Shown here: piece after piece, positions 7,739-16,652 of the stretch
Numbering within the stretch: position 1 is the first letter of the stretch
How the letters are laid out: every line of letters begins with the position of its first letter
Assembly (NCBI GenBank): GCA_964563925.1
Contig: CAZLZD010000035.1
Span: forward strand, 1-45,820
Source of the DNA: JAUILA01 sp964563925
GTDB taxonomy: Bacteria > Bacteroidota > Bacteroidia > Cytophagales > Cyclobacteriaceae
Direction: 5' to 3'
Length of the DNA stretch: 45,820 bases
Notes under the pieces: generated by a model
What the model was told of the DNA's origin: nothing
What the model saw: only the letters and a program-made list of their open reading frames with translations
The model's database searches: none
Program-made: the position numbers and the translations under genes

Positions 7739-8863
7739 ATGAACCAATCCCGCTGTCATCGAGGTTTGTTGTTATGGTTCGCGACAATTATGCTGCTGGC
7801 ATCTTGTGGTTTGTCCGGCCACGTCCGGGCTCAAAGCGACACGGTGGACTACAAGACCCGCTTAATTCCATTGCCTAATATTGGTTATTCACCGGATACT
7901 CGGCTTGTGTTAGGCGTCTTCGGTCTTTTGCAATTCAAACCGGGCCATGCGGGTACCGAAACAAGGCCTTCCAATGCCATGGCCTCGTTTGCCTATACCT
8001 TTAAGAACCAGCTAAGTTTTGAGACCTCTTATACGATTGTATTTCCCGGCGAAAAATGGCTCTGGAACGGAGATTTGTTTATCCAAAAATGGCCGGTAAG
8101 CTACTGGGGTACGGGAATTGATGCACCGGAACGTGATGAGCTTACGATTGATTATAAAACCATTGCCTCCAGGCAAAGCATTTACCGGAATATTGGCGAT
8201 GGACTCTACGCTGGTCCTTTGGTTCGGTTTCGCTACATGTATGACCTTACTTATGAATCCATGGAGAATGAACCCGTGGATCCGCCGGATGTAACCGGAA
8301 ATGAGGGGTATGTGATCGGGGGATTCGGATTCGGTATTACCTGGGATAAGCGGAACAGTATACTGACCCCAACGGAAAATCATTACCTGGAATTTTCAGC
8401 GACCTGGTATACGGAAAATCTGTACGGTGATTATTCCTTCCGGAATTATATCCTGGATGCCCGCAAGTACTTCGACTTCGGATCGTCGGGAGAACGTGTC
8501 CTGGGCTTTCATCTGCTGATGAATCTGAATTACGGGGAGGTTCCTTTCAGGGAAATGGCCCTCTTGGGAGGCAGCAGGATCATGCGCGGATATATCGAGG
8601 GCAGGTATCGCGATAAGGCAGGTATGCAGTTTCAGACTGAGTTCAGGCAACGCATTGGCGGGCGATTAGGCTTTGTGGTTTTCGGCGCATTGGGTAACGT
8701 GGCACCGTCGGCATCACGTTTTGAAACGGACCAGACAAAATGGGCCGTCGGAGGCGGATTGCGCTATAACATCAATAAATCAGATCCTGTCTTTATCCGT
8801 CTTGATTATGGATACGGGCACGAAATGAGTGGATTTTATATTACCCTGGGAGAGGCCTTTTAG
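7739..8863 (+). CDS. BamA/TamA-family outer-membrane protein (Omp85-type barrel)
   Basis: A protein of 374 residues with an N-terminal signal (hydrophobic stretch, ending HVRAQS) and a C-terminal barrel. There are no POTRA domains: the barrel follows the signal almost directly, so this is a short Omp85 relative and not the essential BamA. The family loop-6 motif appears as GGSRIMRGYIEGRYRDK (the RGY triplet), and FGFGITWDKRNSILTP is the typical first half of the surface-antigen domain. It ends in GEAF, with a C-terminal Phe. Short Omp85 relatives may export lipids or partner proteins, but none is identified here. The stop is 10 nt before the serine hydrolase start, so the two may be one transcript. 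Confidence 0.82.
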   Translation: MNQSRCHRGLLLWFATIMLLASCGLSGHVRAQSDTVDYKTRLIPLPNIGYSPDTRLVLGVFGLLQFKPGHAGTETRPSNAMASFAYTFKNQLSFETSYTIVFPGEKWLWNGDLFIQKWPVSYWGTGIDAPERDELTIDYKTIASRQSIYRNIGDGLYAGPLVRFRYMYDLTYESMENEPVDPPDVTGNEGYVIGGFGFGITWDKRNSILTPTENHYLEFSATWYTENLYGDYSFRNYILDARKYFDFGSSGERVLGFHLLMNLNYGEVPFREMALLGGSRIMRGYIEGRYRDKAGMQFQTEFRQRIGGRLGFVVFGALGNVAPSASRFETDQTKWAVGGGLRYNINKSDPVFIRLDYGYGHEMSGFYITLGEAF

Positions 8864-8873
8864 TCCTGCGCTC

Positions 8874-9994
8874 ATGACAATATCTGCACATGGTTTCAAA
8901 CTGCTGTATATCCTGACATCCCTGATGGTTGTCTGGTCAGGATGTAAAACAGAAGGAACAGCCAGCGGTTCGCCGGTGGCAGAATTCACCGCCCACCTTG
9001 ATGAGAGGATTCCCTCCTTAATGAAGACTTATGATATTCCGGGTGCTTCCATTGCGTTGGTCCATGACGGCAAGACGGAATGGGTATATGCCTATGGCAA
9101 TGCCGATCTGGAATCCGGACGTAAAATGACCCCTGATACCTATTGCCGGGTGGAATCAATCTCCAAATCTGTCACGGCCTGGGGGGTAATGAAGCTTGTG
9201 CAGGAAGGGAAACTGGATCTGGACCGCCCGGTTGTGGAATACCTCGGAGACTGGGATTTTCCCCCTTCTGAGTTTTCGGGTGAGAGAATAACGGCGAGGC
9301 AATTGTTAAGCCAGAGTTCCGGTCTGGCGNNNNNNNNNNNNNNNNNNNNNNNNNNNNNNNNNNNNNNNNNNNNNNNNNNNNNNNNNNNNNNNNNNNNNNN
9401 NNNNNNNNNNNNNNNNNNNNNNNNNNNNNGTATGGGTTCGGGCATTTTGTGGAAATTCTTCCGAACGGAATGAAGTCTGTTGCCAACGGCGGTCAGGGTT
9501 CCGGCTGGATGACCCATTTCCAGTTCGTCCCTGAATCAGGCGACGGCATTATTATACTGACCAACAGTCAGCGTAGCTGGCCATTTTTCGCCCATGTCCT
9601 GTCCGACTGGGCTGAATGGCGAGGATTTGGCGGCATCGGGATGGGGAAAATACTGGTCTGGACCAAAGCTCTTTGGGTGATTGGCGGACTTATACTGTGC
9701 TGGGTCGTTGTGCAGACGATAAATTTAGTAAGTGGACTTATCAGGGGGAACCGGAAGATTTTACCTTTTTCAGAGAGGGGTTCGCTTTACAGAATGGCTC
9801 AACTCTTAACGGCTGTAATCCTTATGACCGCCCTCGTCTGGGTATTCAATCAGCCGTATTTTTTTATGTTTTCCGTTTTCCCGGGAGCTGCGGATTTTCT
9901 CGTGTGGGTCATTTTCCTCCTTGCTCTTGTTCTGACCGCTACTGCCATGTTGCCAAAAGTCGGTTCAGTCCGCCGGCCTAATTATCGTTACTGA
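8874..9994 (+). CDS. Serine hydrolase (beta-lactamase/class C-like), lipoprotein, interrupted by an assembly gap
   Basis: Likely a periplasmic penicillin-binding-protein-like esterase or peptidase. The N-terminal part (to 9329) has a signal ending in a lipobox with Cys24, the fold start DIPGASIALVHDGK, and the nucleophile motif SISK (Ser-x-x-Lys). The part after the gap continues in a different frame (from 9431), with YGFGHFVEILPNG and NGGQGSGW, the third active-site region of this family. Two or three membrane helices follow at the C-terminus. About 152 and 187 residues are visible, and the middle, including the Tyr motif, is missing. The frame change is due to the 100-N placeholder, so I treat this as one gene, not a pseudogene. 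It overlaps the convergent lipoprotein gene by 17 bp. Confidence 0.75.
9330..9429. other. Assembly gap (100 N)
   Basis: Exactly 100 N, the standard placeholder for a gap of unknown size. It falls inside the serine hydrolase gene; the flanking frames disagree, so the true gap is not 100 bp and probably spans several hundred bases. Confidence 0.97.
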
Positions 9995-10688
9995 GGAATA
10001 CTTCCACCTGCTCACCAATTTCTTCAATTGTGGCTAAGATGGCCTGGTTTTTAATTCGTTGAACAGCCTCCGTATCATTCAGGTCCTCCTCATTCCTTTT
10101 ATCTTCAAAATCCCTGGTAACAATCGTGGTAAATGGGATCAATCCGGTCCTGACGTCCATAATGATCAGCTGGGTGGTGGCAAATGCTTTGATTGTGGCT
10201 TTGGAGAATAACTTGTACTGGGAGTATATGTCACTGTTGATGGAATAGACCACCACAATGTCAGATTGCGTTCTCACGGCGGTCTCCCGCAGCTGCGTAA
10301 ATGTCGGGTTGGTGGAAATTAAGATCTCGGGTAAAGCGGCAATGCGGGTTACCCTGGAGGAATTGCCGAATTTCCCGGAGAATAATTCGAGGTATTGCTG
10401 CTGGGACTTCAGGTACTGTTCATCCGACCTGTAATAACTTCTCCGGCTCTCGGAGCTTTCAAGCTTCACAAAAGCCACCCGTAACTTTTCCGGAAGGGAA
10501 TAACTGCCATCCAGTATTTTCTGAATGTTTTCCTCGGAAATAGTGGAATTTTTGTCCTCGAACAAGGAACGGGTTATCGGTGGGTCGGTATTGACCTGGT
10601 ACAGGTCGGCCGTGCCGTTAATTGGCCTCGGCGTGGTACATGCGGTCAGAATGAATGATCCAAAAAGAACCAGAACTAATGGCTTCAT
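9978..10688 (-). CDS. Periplasmic lipoprotein of unknown function
   Basis: A protein of 236 residues. The signal ends in the lipobox LTAC (Cys17). The mature part contains LRVAFVKLES, a predicted helical stretch around YLKSQQQYLELF, then RIAALPEILI, TQSDIVVVYS, and a C-terminal amphipathic helix. It has the strand-helix order of an alpha-beta protein: a compound beginning with a 'small molecule or signal' type core, then the segment ATTQLIIMDVRTGLIPF. This resembles rhombotarget-type lipoproteins in outline, but I do not recognise it securely. It overlaps the 3' end of the serine hydrolase gene on the other strand by 17 bp. ATG 10688 is the only start that keeps the signal peptide. Confidence 0.6.
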   Translation of the reverse strand: MKPLVLVLFGSFILTACTTPRPINGTADLYQVNTDPPITRSLFEDKNSTISEENIQKILDGSYSLPEKLRVAFVKLESSESRRSYYRSDEQYLKSQQQYLELFSGKFGNSSRVTRIAALPEILISTNPTFTQLRETAVRTQSDIVVVYSINSDIYSQYKLFSKATIKAFATTQLIIMDVRTGLIPFTTIVTRDFEDKRNEEDLNDTEAVQRIKNQAILATIEEIGEQVEVFLSNDN

Positions 10689-10722
10689 TTACGCAATAAG
10701 TTGAAAATTTTTCAGAGTCCAA

Positions 10723-10877
10723 TCACTGCAATGTGGATATATAGGCAATGACATGAAATACTGCCCAATACATGAAAGTAAGTCCGATTGCCCCGAACGG
10801 ATCGCTCCCAGCGAAAGAGAAAAAACCGCAGCAAATCCTGTCTCCACAAGGATTACTGCAACACACGTTTTTTTCAT
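10723..10877 (-). pseudogene. Small two-helix membrane protein gene, probably frameshifted
   Basis: From ATG 10877 the minus strand reads MKKTCVAVILVETGFAAVF, a hydrophobic start. Its frame then turns non-membrane-like. If one T is added to the run of six T near residue 19, translation continues as FSFAGSDPFG, AIGLTFMYWA and VFHVIAYISTLQ, then TGA at 10725-10723. That gives a 51-residue protein with two hydrophobic segments. The 155-nt span is one base short of a whole number of codons. Either the T-tract carries a one-base deletion (mutation or sequencing error) or the likeness is accidental. The gene would precede the lipoprotein gene on the same strand. I know no family for it. Confidence 0.4.
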
Positions 10878-10937
10878 CAAATGTAGCGGAATGCAAAGTT
10901 TTACGTACAATACTATAAAGCAGATTTTAACAGGCCT

Positions 10938-13106
10938 ATGAGAGAACTAAACCGAAGGGAATTTTTAAATCTGAGTGCTGCTCTGGGGAGCGGACTGATT
11001 ATCGGGATGAACTCATCTGTCCTCGCTCAGCAAATACCCATAGACAGCAAGTCTGACCCCGCTCGCTTCTCACCATTCCTTAAAATCTCTGAAGACGGAT
11101 ATGTCATTATTTATGTACCCGTACCGGAAATTGGCCAGGGTGTTCGAACTGCCTTGTCCATGATTCTGGCGGACGAACTGGATGCCGATTGGCAGCAGGT
11201 GAGGGTGGAACAGGCTGTCGCCGGTGCAGAATATGGCAATATGTCAGCGGCAGGCTCACAAAGTATCTCACAATATTATGAACCATTGCGCCGGGCGGGA
11301 GCGACCGCCAGGAAAATGCTGAAAACGGTTGCTGCGGAGAGATGGAGTGTATCCGTTAATAGCGTACAAACAAAGAATGGTGTGGTTATGAATGAGGCCG
11401 GTGGTGAAGAACTTTCCTATTATGACCTGGCGCAGGCTGCAGCTTCACTTCCCATCCCGGAAGAAATTCAACTGAAAGAGCAAAAAGATATGCAGCTTAT
11501 CGGCCGGTCTGCAAAGGGAGTAGATGCAAAGGATATTGTGACAGGCAAAGCCATGTTCGGGAGTGATGTCATCATGGATAATATGAAGTACGTGGCGATT
11601 GAACGTTGTCCGGTCAGAGGCGGAAGTCTCAAGTCGTTCGATGCCAGCGAAGCCCTGGCTTCGGAAGGTGTTCTGGATGTTATTGAAATAGAACCACTGG
11701 CTCCCATCGGCTATGCGGAAGTGAAGCCCGGTGTAGCGGTAATAGCCCTGGATTCAGCAGCGGCACTCAGGGGGAAAAGACTCCTTAAGGTTGAATGGGA
11801 CACTGGGGATGTACGGTTGGATTCCAGCGCGTCGCTTAAGGAACAATTCGACCCACATAAAGGAAAGCCATGGGAATTTGAAATGAGAAGGTCTGATGAT
11901 TTTGATTCTGTCATTGCCGGTGATGATCAGGTGCTGGACTTTGACTACGAAATCCCGTTCTGGGCTCATTTCTGCATGGAACCGATGAACTTTACTGCCT
12001 CTGTAGGGGCAGATGCTGCCGTGTTGAAGGGTTCCAGCCAGCGCCCCCGGTTAATTCAATCCCTGGTTGCACATGTATTTGATCTGCCGCCGGATAAAGT
12101 AAAGGTGGAAAGTACGCTGGCCGGCGGCGGATTCGGACGAAGGCTGGCAGTGGATTATGCATTGGAGGCTGCCATTGTCTCAAAGAAAATTAGCGCTCCG
12201 GCCAAGGTCATCTGGACGAGGGAAGATGATGTCCTGCACGATTATTTCCGATCAATATCTTTTCACACCCTGCGGGTGGGTATCAAAGACGGGATGATCA
12301 ATTCCTGGTATCATCACCTGATGACAAAACCAATTGCCGACGGTCCCAGGTATGAGGTTACCGGCGCCGCAGACCTGCCATTTGCCATTCCAAATATTGC
12401 TATCGGGTATTCTCCGATTGAATCACCGGTTCAAATAGGTTCCTGGCGTTCCGTTGCGCATTCATACAATGCATTTGTGGTAAACAATACAATTACGGAA
12501 ACCGCGGTCACTTCCGGGAAAGATCCGCTTGAAACCTACCTTGAGCTGATAGGTGGCCGGAAAAATACGACCATATCCCTTCCGTTGAGTGGTTCAAGAG
12601 GTGAGGTTTACTGTGACCTGCAAAGATTGAAGAAAGTTCTGCTAAAAGCGGCGAAATTAAGTAACTGGGCGAAGGAAACTCCCGGGATAGCGAAGGGCAT
12701 TGCCTGCACGTTTTATAAAACCTCCTACGCGGCTCATGTGGCTGAGATGTCGGAGAAGGACGGTAAGATCAGGCTGGAGAAAATTACGGCGGTGCTGGAC
12801 TGCGGAAGGGTCATAAATCCTGACGATGTCAAGGCACAAATGGAGGGGAGTATATCCGATGCCATTTCCGTAACACTGAAATCCGGCATCAGCATTCAGG
12901 ATGGTAAACCTTTGGAAACCAATTTTGATACGCATCAGGTAACAAGAATTACGGATATGCCCGACCTGGAATTGTACGTGATGGAATCAGATGACATGCC
13001 CGGTGGAGCCGGGGAGCCTCCCTTCCCTTCCGTGGCTCCTGCAATTGCCAATGCGTATTTCAGGCTGACAGGAAACAGCGTACGAAAACTTCCGATAACA
13101 ATTTGA
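10938..13106 (+). CDS. Xanthine dehydrogenase-family molybdopterin subunit (isoquinoline 1-oxidoreductase beta-like)
   Basis: A molybdenum hydroxylase large subunit of 722 residues that would oxidise an aldehyde or N-heterocycle at a Mo-cytosine-dinucleotide cofactor. The N-terminus is Tat-like (NRREFLNLSAALGSG), so it is probably exported folded with its cofactor. VPEIGQGVRTALSMILADEL, AGGGFGRRL and, near the end, GGAGEPPFPSVAPAIANA (with the conserved active-site Glu of GEPP) identify the family, and the length suits IorB-type proteins (about 720-750). The usual partner, a roughly 150-residue 2Fe-2S subunit, is not found on either side, so electrons must leave through a partner encoded elsewhere. 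No neighbour suggests the substrate. 226 bp without a gene or clear signal separate it from the next sulfatase. Confidence 0.85.
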   Translation: MRELNRREFLNLSAALGSGLIIGMNSSVLAQQIPIDSKSDPARFSPFLKISEDGYVIIYVPVPEIGQGVRTALSMILADELDADWQQVRVEQAVAGAEYGNMSAAGSQSISQYYEPLRRAGATARKMLKTVAAERWSVSVNSVQTKNGVVMNEAGGEELSYYDLAQAAASLPIPEEIQLKEQKDMQLIGRSAKGVDAKDIVTGKAMFGSDVIMDNMKYVAIERCPVRGGSLKSFDASEALASEGVLDVIEIEPLAPIGYAEVKPGVAVIALDSAAALRGKRLLKVEWDTGDVRLDSSASLKEQFDPHKGKPWEFEMRRSDDFDSVIAGDDQVLDFDYEIPFWAHFCMEPMNFTASVGADAAVLKGSSQRPRLIQSLVAHVFDLPPDKVKVESTLAGGGFGRRLAVDYALEAAIVSKKISAPAKVIWTREDDVLHDYFRSISFHTLRVGIKDGMINSWYHHLMTKPIADGPRYEVTGAADLPFAIPNIAIGYSPIESPVQIGSWRSVAHSYNAFVVNNTITETAVTSGKDPLETYLELIGGRKNTTISLPLSGSRGEVYCDLQRLKKVLLKAAKLSNWAKETPGIAKGIACTFYKTSYAAHVAEMSEKDGKIRLEKITAVLDCGRVINPDDVKAQMEGSISDAISVTLKSGISIQDGKPLETNFDTHQVTRITDMPDLELYVMESDDMPGGAGEPPFPSVAPAIANAYFRLTGNSVRKLPITI

Positions 13107-13332
13107 TAAGTCTCAAGCGCCAGATTGGTATACTGCTTCTATTTATCTGCCTACCGGATTCATAAATGACATTACTGCTTTATAAATTCAGGTTCGCTGG
13201 TAAAGGCCAGGCTATTCACCATTGTTTACAAGACTGAACAGGATGGAATTCCGAATGATTACTTGTATCAATGCATGATAATAGAAATTCACGGGATATC
13301 CGGCTACATTTAGCCTGACCCGATTATTGCCT

Positions 13333-14781
13333 ATGCTATCAAGATTCTCCTGTATTTTCTTCCTCGCTGCGGTGACGTTTACCAGCTGTCATTCTCCGGC
13401 ACCGGAACAATCAGAAAGGGCTGACAAGGCCCCACGGCCCAATATCATCTTCATTATGGCCGATGATCTTGGGTACGGGGATCTGGGCAGCTATGGTCAG
13501 TCAATGATCAAGACGCCGAATATTGATAAGATGGCCCGTGAGGGGATGCGCTTTACCGATTTCTATGCCGGCAGCACGGTGTGCGCACCTTCACGCAGCG
13601 CCTTGCTCACAGGAATGCATACCGGGCACACCCGGATCCGGGGCAATGCCGCCGAGGCTACTCTCACCCCGGCCGATACCACCCTGACCCAGGTGATGAA
13701 GGATGCGGGTTACCAGACAGGCGTCATTGGTAAATGGGGAGTGGGGCCCGAAGGTTCGCCGGGCCTCCCGGGGAAAAAAGGAGTGGATTATTTTTACGGC
13801 TATCTCGACCAGATCCGCGCCCATAACTATTATCCGGAATGGGTGTGGGAGAATGATACGCGGGATTCCCTGGATAATGTGGTGGAACTGATCCCGGAGA
13901 CTTATGCCAGAAATATCGGCGGCGTGGCAAGGGAGAAAAACACGTATATCCAGGACAAATTCATGGAGAAGACACTGGACTTTATCGACCGGCACCAGGA
14001 TTCCACGTTCTTTCTATACCTCGCTTTCACCTTGCCTCATGCAAATAATGAGTCAGCTTATTTTGGTTTATCCGGCATGGAAATTCCGGATGCGGGAGCC
14101 TATGCAGAAGAAGACTGGCCGGAGGCCCAAAGGCAGCATGCGGCGATGATCTCGAGGCTTGACCGCGACGTGGGATTGATCCTGAACAGGTTGAAGGAGC
14201 TGGGGATTGATGAAAATACCCTGGTCATATTTACCAGTGATAACGGGCCGCACGAAGAAGGGGGAGCCGATCCCGAATTCTTCCACAGCAACGGTCCGCT
14301 CCGGGGCATTAAACGTGACCTTTTTGAAGGGGGCATCCGGGTACCGATGATTGCCCGCTGGCCGGGACATGTTGAGCCGGGTACAACTTGTGAACTGCCT
14401 TCTGCCTTCTGGGACATCATGCCTACGCTGGGCCAGCTGGCCGGGGGTTCACCGCCTGCGGCCGACGGTATATCCCTGGTCCCTTCATTACTGGGGCAGG
14501 GAGATCAGCCGCGACATGACTATCTTTACTGGGAATTTGCAGCGGGATGGATCGGCGATCAGCAGGCAGTACGGATGGGAGACTGGAAATACATCCGAAA
14601 GCAATTACCGGGAGGCGAAACGGAGACCTGGTTGTTTAACCTGGAATCGGACGAAAGCGAACAAACGAATGTGGCGGATGAGCATCCTGAGGTTGTCGCC
14701 AGGATGGACAGCCTGCTCAGAGAGGCGCACGAGCCTTCGGAGAAATTCCCGTTGATGACGGATCTGGCAATCAGCAATTGA
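13333..14781 (+). CDS. Exported sulfatase (S1 family, Cys-type), lipoprotein
   Basis: A sulfate ester hydrolase of 482 residues. The signal ends in the lipobox FTSC (Cys19). The fold begins with NIIFIMADDLGYGDLG; the modified Cys is residue 84 in CAPSR; the second metal site is in TSDNGPHEEGG, and FEGGIRVPMIARWPG follows. The C-terminal domain has the usual GDWKYIRKQ strand. An in-frame TTG lies two codons before ATG 13333; ATG is preferred. It is closely related to the sulfatase at 4086, both having GHxxIRGN, KWGxG and DYFYGY motifs. The stop is two bases before the deacetylase start, so the pair forms an operon that would remove sulfate and N-acetyl groups from the same glycan. The substrate is unknown. 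Confidence 0.91.
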   Translation: MLSRFSCIFFLAAVTFTSCHSPAPEQSERADKAPRPNIIFIMADDLGYGDLGSYGQSMIKTPNIDKMAREGMRFTDFYAGSTVCAPSRSALLTGMHTGHTRIRGNAAEATLTPADTTLTQVMKDAGYQTGVIGKWGVGPEGSPGLPGKKGVDYFYGYLDQIRAHNYYPEWVWENDTRDSLDNVVELIPETYARNIGGVAREKNTYIQDKFMEKTLDFIDRHQDSTFFLYLAFTLPHANNESAYFGLSGMEIPDAGAYAEEDWPEAQRQHAAMISRLDRDVGLILNRLKELGIDENTLVIFTSDNGPHEEGGADPEFFHSNGPLRGIKRDLFEGGIRVPMIARWPGHVEPGTTCELPSAFWDIMPTLGQLAGGSPPAADGISLVPSLLGQGDQPRHDYLYWEFAAGWIGDQQAVRMGDWKYIRKQLPGGETETWLFNLESDESEQTNVADEHPEVVARMDSLLREAHEPSEKFPLMTDLAISN

Positions 14782-14783
14782 AA

Positions 14784-15638
14784 ATGAAAAACATGAAATA
14801 CCTTGCAGTACTTTTGATTTTCACAGGATTTTTCCCGGCCTGTGCACAGGAAGAACCTATCCGACTGATCATACGGAGCGATGACATGGGGTTCAGCCAT
14901 TCGGCCAATGAAGCGATCATTGATACCTATGAGAATGGTATCACCACAGTGGTGGAGATCATGGCCCCGACCCCGTGGTTCCCCGAAGCCGTTGCCATGC
15001 TGAAGGAGCACCCGGACCTGGACGTAGGTATCCACCTGGCCCTGACCAGCGAATGGTCAAATATGAAATGGAGACCGCTGACCAGGGCCCCGTCCCTCAC
15101 CGACGATTCCGGCTATTTCTTTCCCATGATCTGGCCGAATGATCGTTACGGAGCCGAACAGGCACTGCGCGGACATGACTGGTCACTGGAGGAGATTGAG
15201 AATGAATTCCGGGCGCAGATTGAGCTGGCCGTTCAGGCATTACCGCAAATATCCCACCTGACCGGGCATATGGGGTGTTCCAATATGAGTCCCGAGGTAA
15301 ATGAAATCTACCGCAAACTGGCCGCAGAGTTTAACCTGGCCATCTTTCCCGAAGATATGAACATTGGCAGGGCCCGGTACGAAGGGGAAATCAATTCCCC
15401 TGCCGATAAACGGGCTGGGTTTATCGGTATGCTGAAAAGTCTGGAATCCGGTACCTGGCTGTTTGTAGATCACCCGGCTTACGATACTCCGGAGGTGCGC
15501 GCCATTCATCATACAGGGTATAGTAATGTGGCCGAAGACCGGCAGGCTGTGACGGATTTACTCAAGGATCCCGAAATAAAAAACCTCATTAACAAGCGAA
15601 AAATCGAGCTTATTGACTACCGCGACCTGGTCGAATAA
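14784..15638 (+). CDS. YdjC/ChbG-type carbohydrate deacetylase, lipoprotein-like
   Basis: A metal-dependent deacetylase acting on N-acetylated sugars or oligosaccharides (family members remove acetate from diacetylchitobiose). It has 284 residues with a signal peptide and a possible lipobox FPAC (Cys20); most ChbG proteins are cytosolic, so export is notable. The metal-site motifs are visible: SDDMGFSHSAN (Asp33-Asp34), GIHLALTSEW (His84) and LTGHMGC (second His). The late VDHPAYD motif is also typical. ATG 14784 lies six bases after an in-frame TTG that overlaps the sulfatase stop. It is co-transcribed with the upstream sulfatase, suggesting ordered removal of sulfate and acetyl groups in the periplasm. 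Confidence 0.87.
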   Translation: MKNMKYLAVLLIFTGFFPACAQEEPIRLIIRSDDMGFSHSANEAIIDTYENGITTVVEIMAPTPWFPEAVAMLKEHPDLDVGIHLALTSEWSNMKWRPLTRAPSLTDDSGYFFPMIWPNDRYGAEQALRGHDWSLEEIENEFRAQIELAVQALPQISHLTGHMGCSNMSPEVNEIYRKLAAEFNLAIFPEDMNIGRARYEGEINSPADKRAGFIGMLKSLESGTWLFVDHPAYDTPEVRAIHHTGYSNVAEDRQAVTDLLKDPEIKNLINKRKIELIDYRDLVE

Positions 15639-15679
15639 GCGTGCGGGCGACCTGGTTCTGATTTTATTTGTCTTCATGC

Positions 15680-15710
15680 TTTGAAAAACAAAGTACTATG
15701 TTTTATATTG
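15680..15710 (+). promoter_or_regulatory. Candidate promoter of the ABC transporter operon
   Basis: TTTG at 15680-15683, a 20-nt spacer, then TATATTG at 15704-15710, one base short of the full -7 consensus. It lies 42 nt before the ATG at 15753. A small inverted repeat (CTTTG-AAAAA-CAAAG) starts at the -33 box. Confidence 0.4.
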
Positions 15711-15752
15711 CAATCCGAATTTTAGTGCGAAAAGAACATTAACCTGTCAGAA

Positions 15753-16652
15753 ATGACTCTGAAGATTTCGAATATCAGCAAGACCTACGACAACGGGGTT
15801 CAGGCCCTTAATGACGTTTCACTTTCCATTCCTAACGGAATGTTTGGATTACTCGGACCAAATGGCGCGGGGAAATCCACCCTCATGCGTATCCTGGCCA
15901 CTTTACAGTCTCCGGATACCGGTGAGGTTTGGTTAAACGAAATCGATGTGCTGAAGGATAAACATACGGTCAGGGAGACCCTGGGTTACCTGCCGCAGGA
16001 GTTCGGCGTTTATTCCAGGGCACGTGCCGAGGACCTCCTCACACATTTTGCCGTCCTGAAGGGGATTGACGGACGGAAATCGCGCAAGGAGGTCGTAACG
16101 TCCCTGTTGCGTCAGACCAATCTATGGGATGTGCGGCGTAAGAAGCTTGGAAGCTTTTCAGGCGGCATGAAACAGCGCTTCGGGGTGGCGATTGCCTTGC
16201 TTGGTAACCCGAAGCTGATGATTGTGGATGAACCCACCGCCGGTCTTGATCCGGCCGAACGTGTCCGGTTCCTGAACCTGCTGAGCGAATTGGGAGAAAA
16301 AAGTGTGGTAATCCTTTCAACCCACATTGTGGAGGACGTGAGCGAGTTGTGTACACGGATGGCCATTATTGACAAGGGGGAGATACTTCAGGAGACTGAA
16401 CCACTCAGGGCCATCGATGCGCTGGACGGGAAGATCTGGAAGAAAATCATTGATAAGAGCGAATATTCAGTCTGTGCAAGGGAACACCGGGTAATCTCCA
16501 CTAAACTGTTTGGAGGCCGGACGGTAATCCATGTGTATGCTGACTCCTGTCCAGGGGATGGGTTCGAACAGGTATCTCCGGACCTGGAAGACGTGTATTT
16601 CACGGCGATGTCGGAACGCCGGCAGAACGATATTGAGGAGGTCCGGGTATGA
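15753..16652 (+). CDS. ABC transporter ATP-binding protein
   Basis: The ATPase of an ABC-2 type exporter, 299 residues. Walker A is GPNGAGKST (about residues 35-43), the signature is FSGGMKQR, and Walker B is LMIVDEPTAGLDP, followed by a switch His in LSTHIVEDV. The last 80 residues form a C-terminal extension of the type seen in polysaccharide, antibiotic and Nos-type exporters. Its last four bases overlap the start of the permease-peptidase gene (ATGA overlap), which shows translational coupling. Together the two would form the whole transporter, with the permease probably as a dimer or single large subunit. The substrate is not evident. It follows a 114-bp spacer with a candidate promoter. 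Confidence 0.93.
   Translation: MTLKISNISKTYDNGVQALNDVSLSIPNGMFGLLGPNGAGKSTLMRILATLQSPDTGEVWLNEIDVLKDKHTVRETLGYLPQEFGVYSRARAEDLLTHFAVLKGIDGRKSRKEVVTSLLRQTNLWDVRRKKLGSFSGGMKQRFGVAIALLGNPKLMIVDEPTAGLDPAERVRFLNLLSELGEKSVVILSTHIVEDVSELCTRMAIIDKGEILQETEPLRAIDALDGKIWKKIIDKSEYSVCAREHRVISTKLFGGRTVIHVYADSCPGDGFEQVSPDLEDVYFTAMSERRQNDIEEVRV

Noticed and set aside
10689..10910. 73-residue minus-strand frame taken as an intact gene
   Set aside because: Only its first part is membrane-like; the second half looks non-natural, while another frame continues the membrane pattern. I list it as a frameshifted small gene instead.
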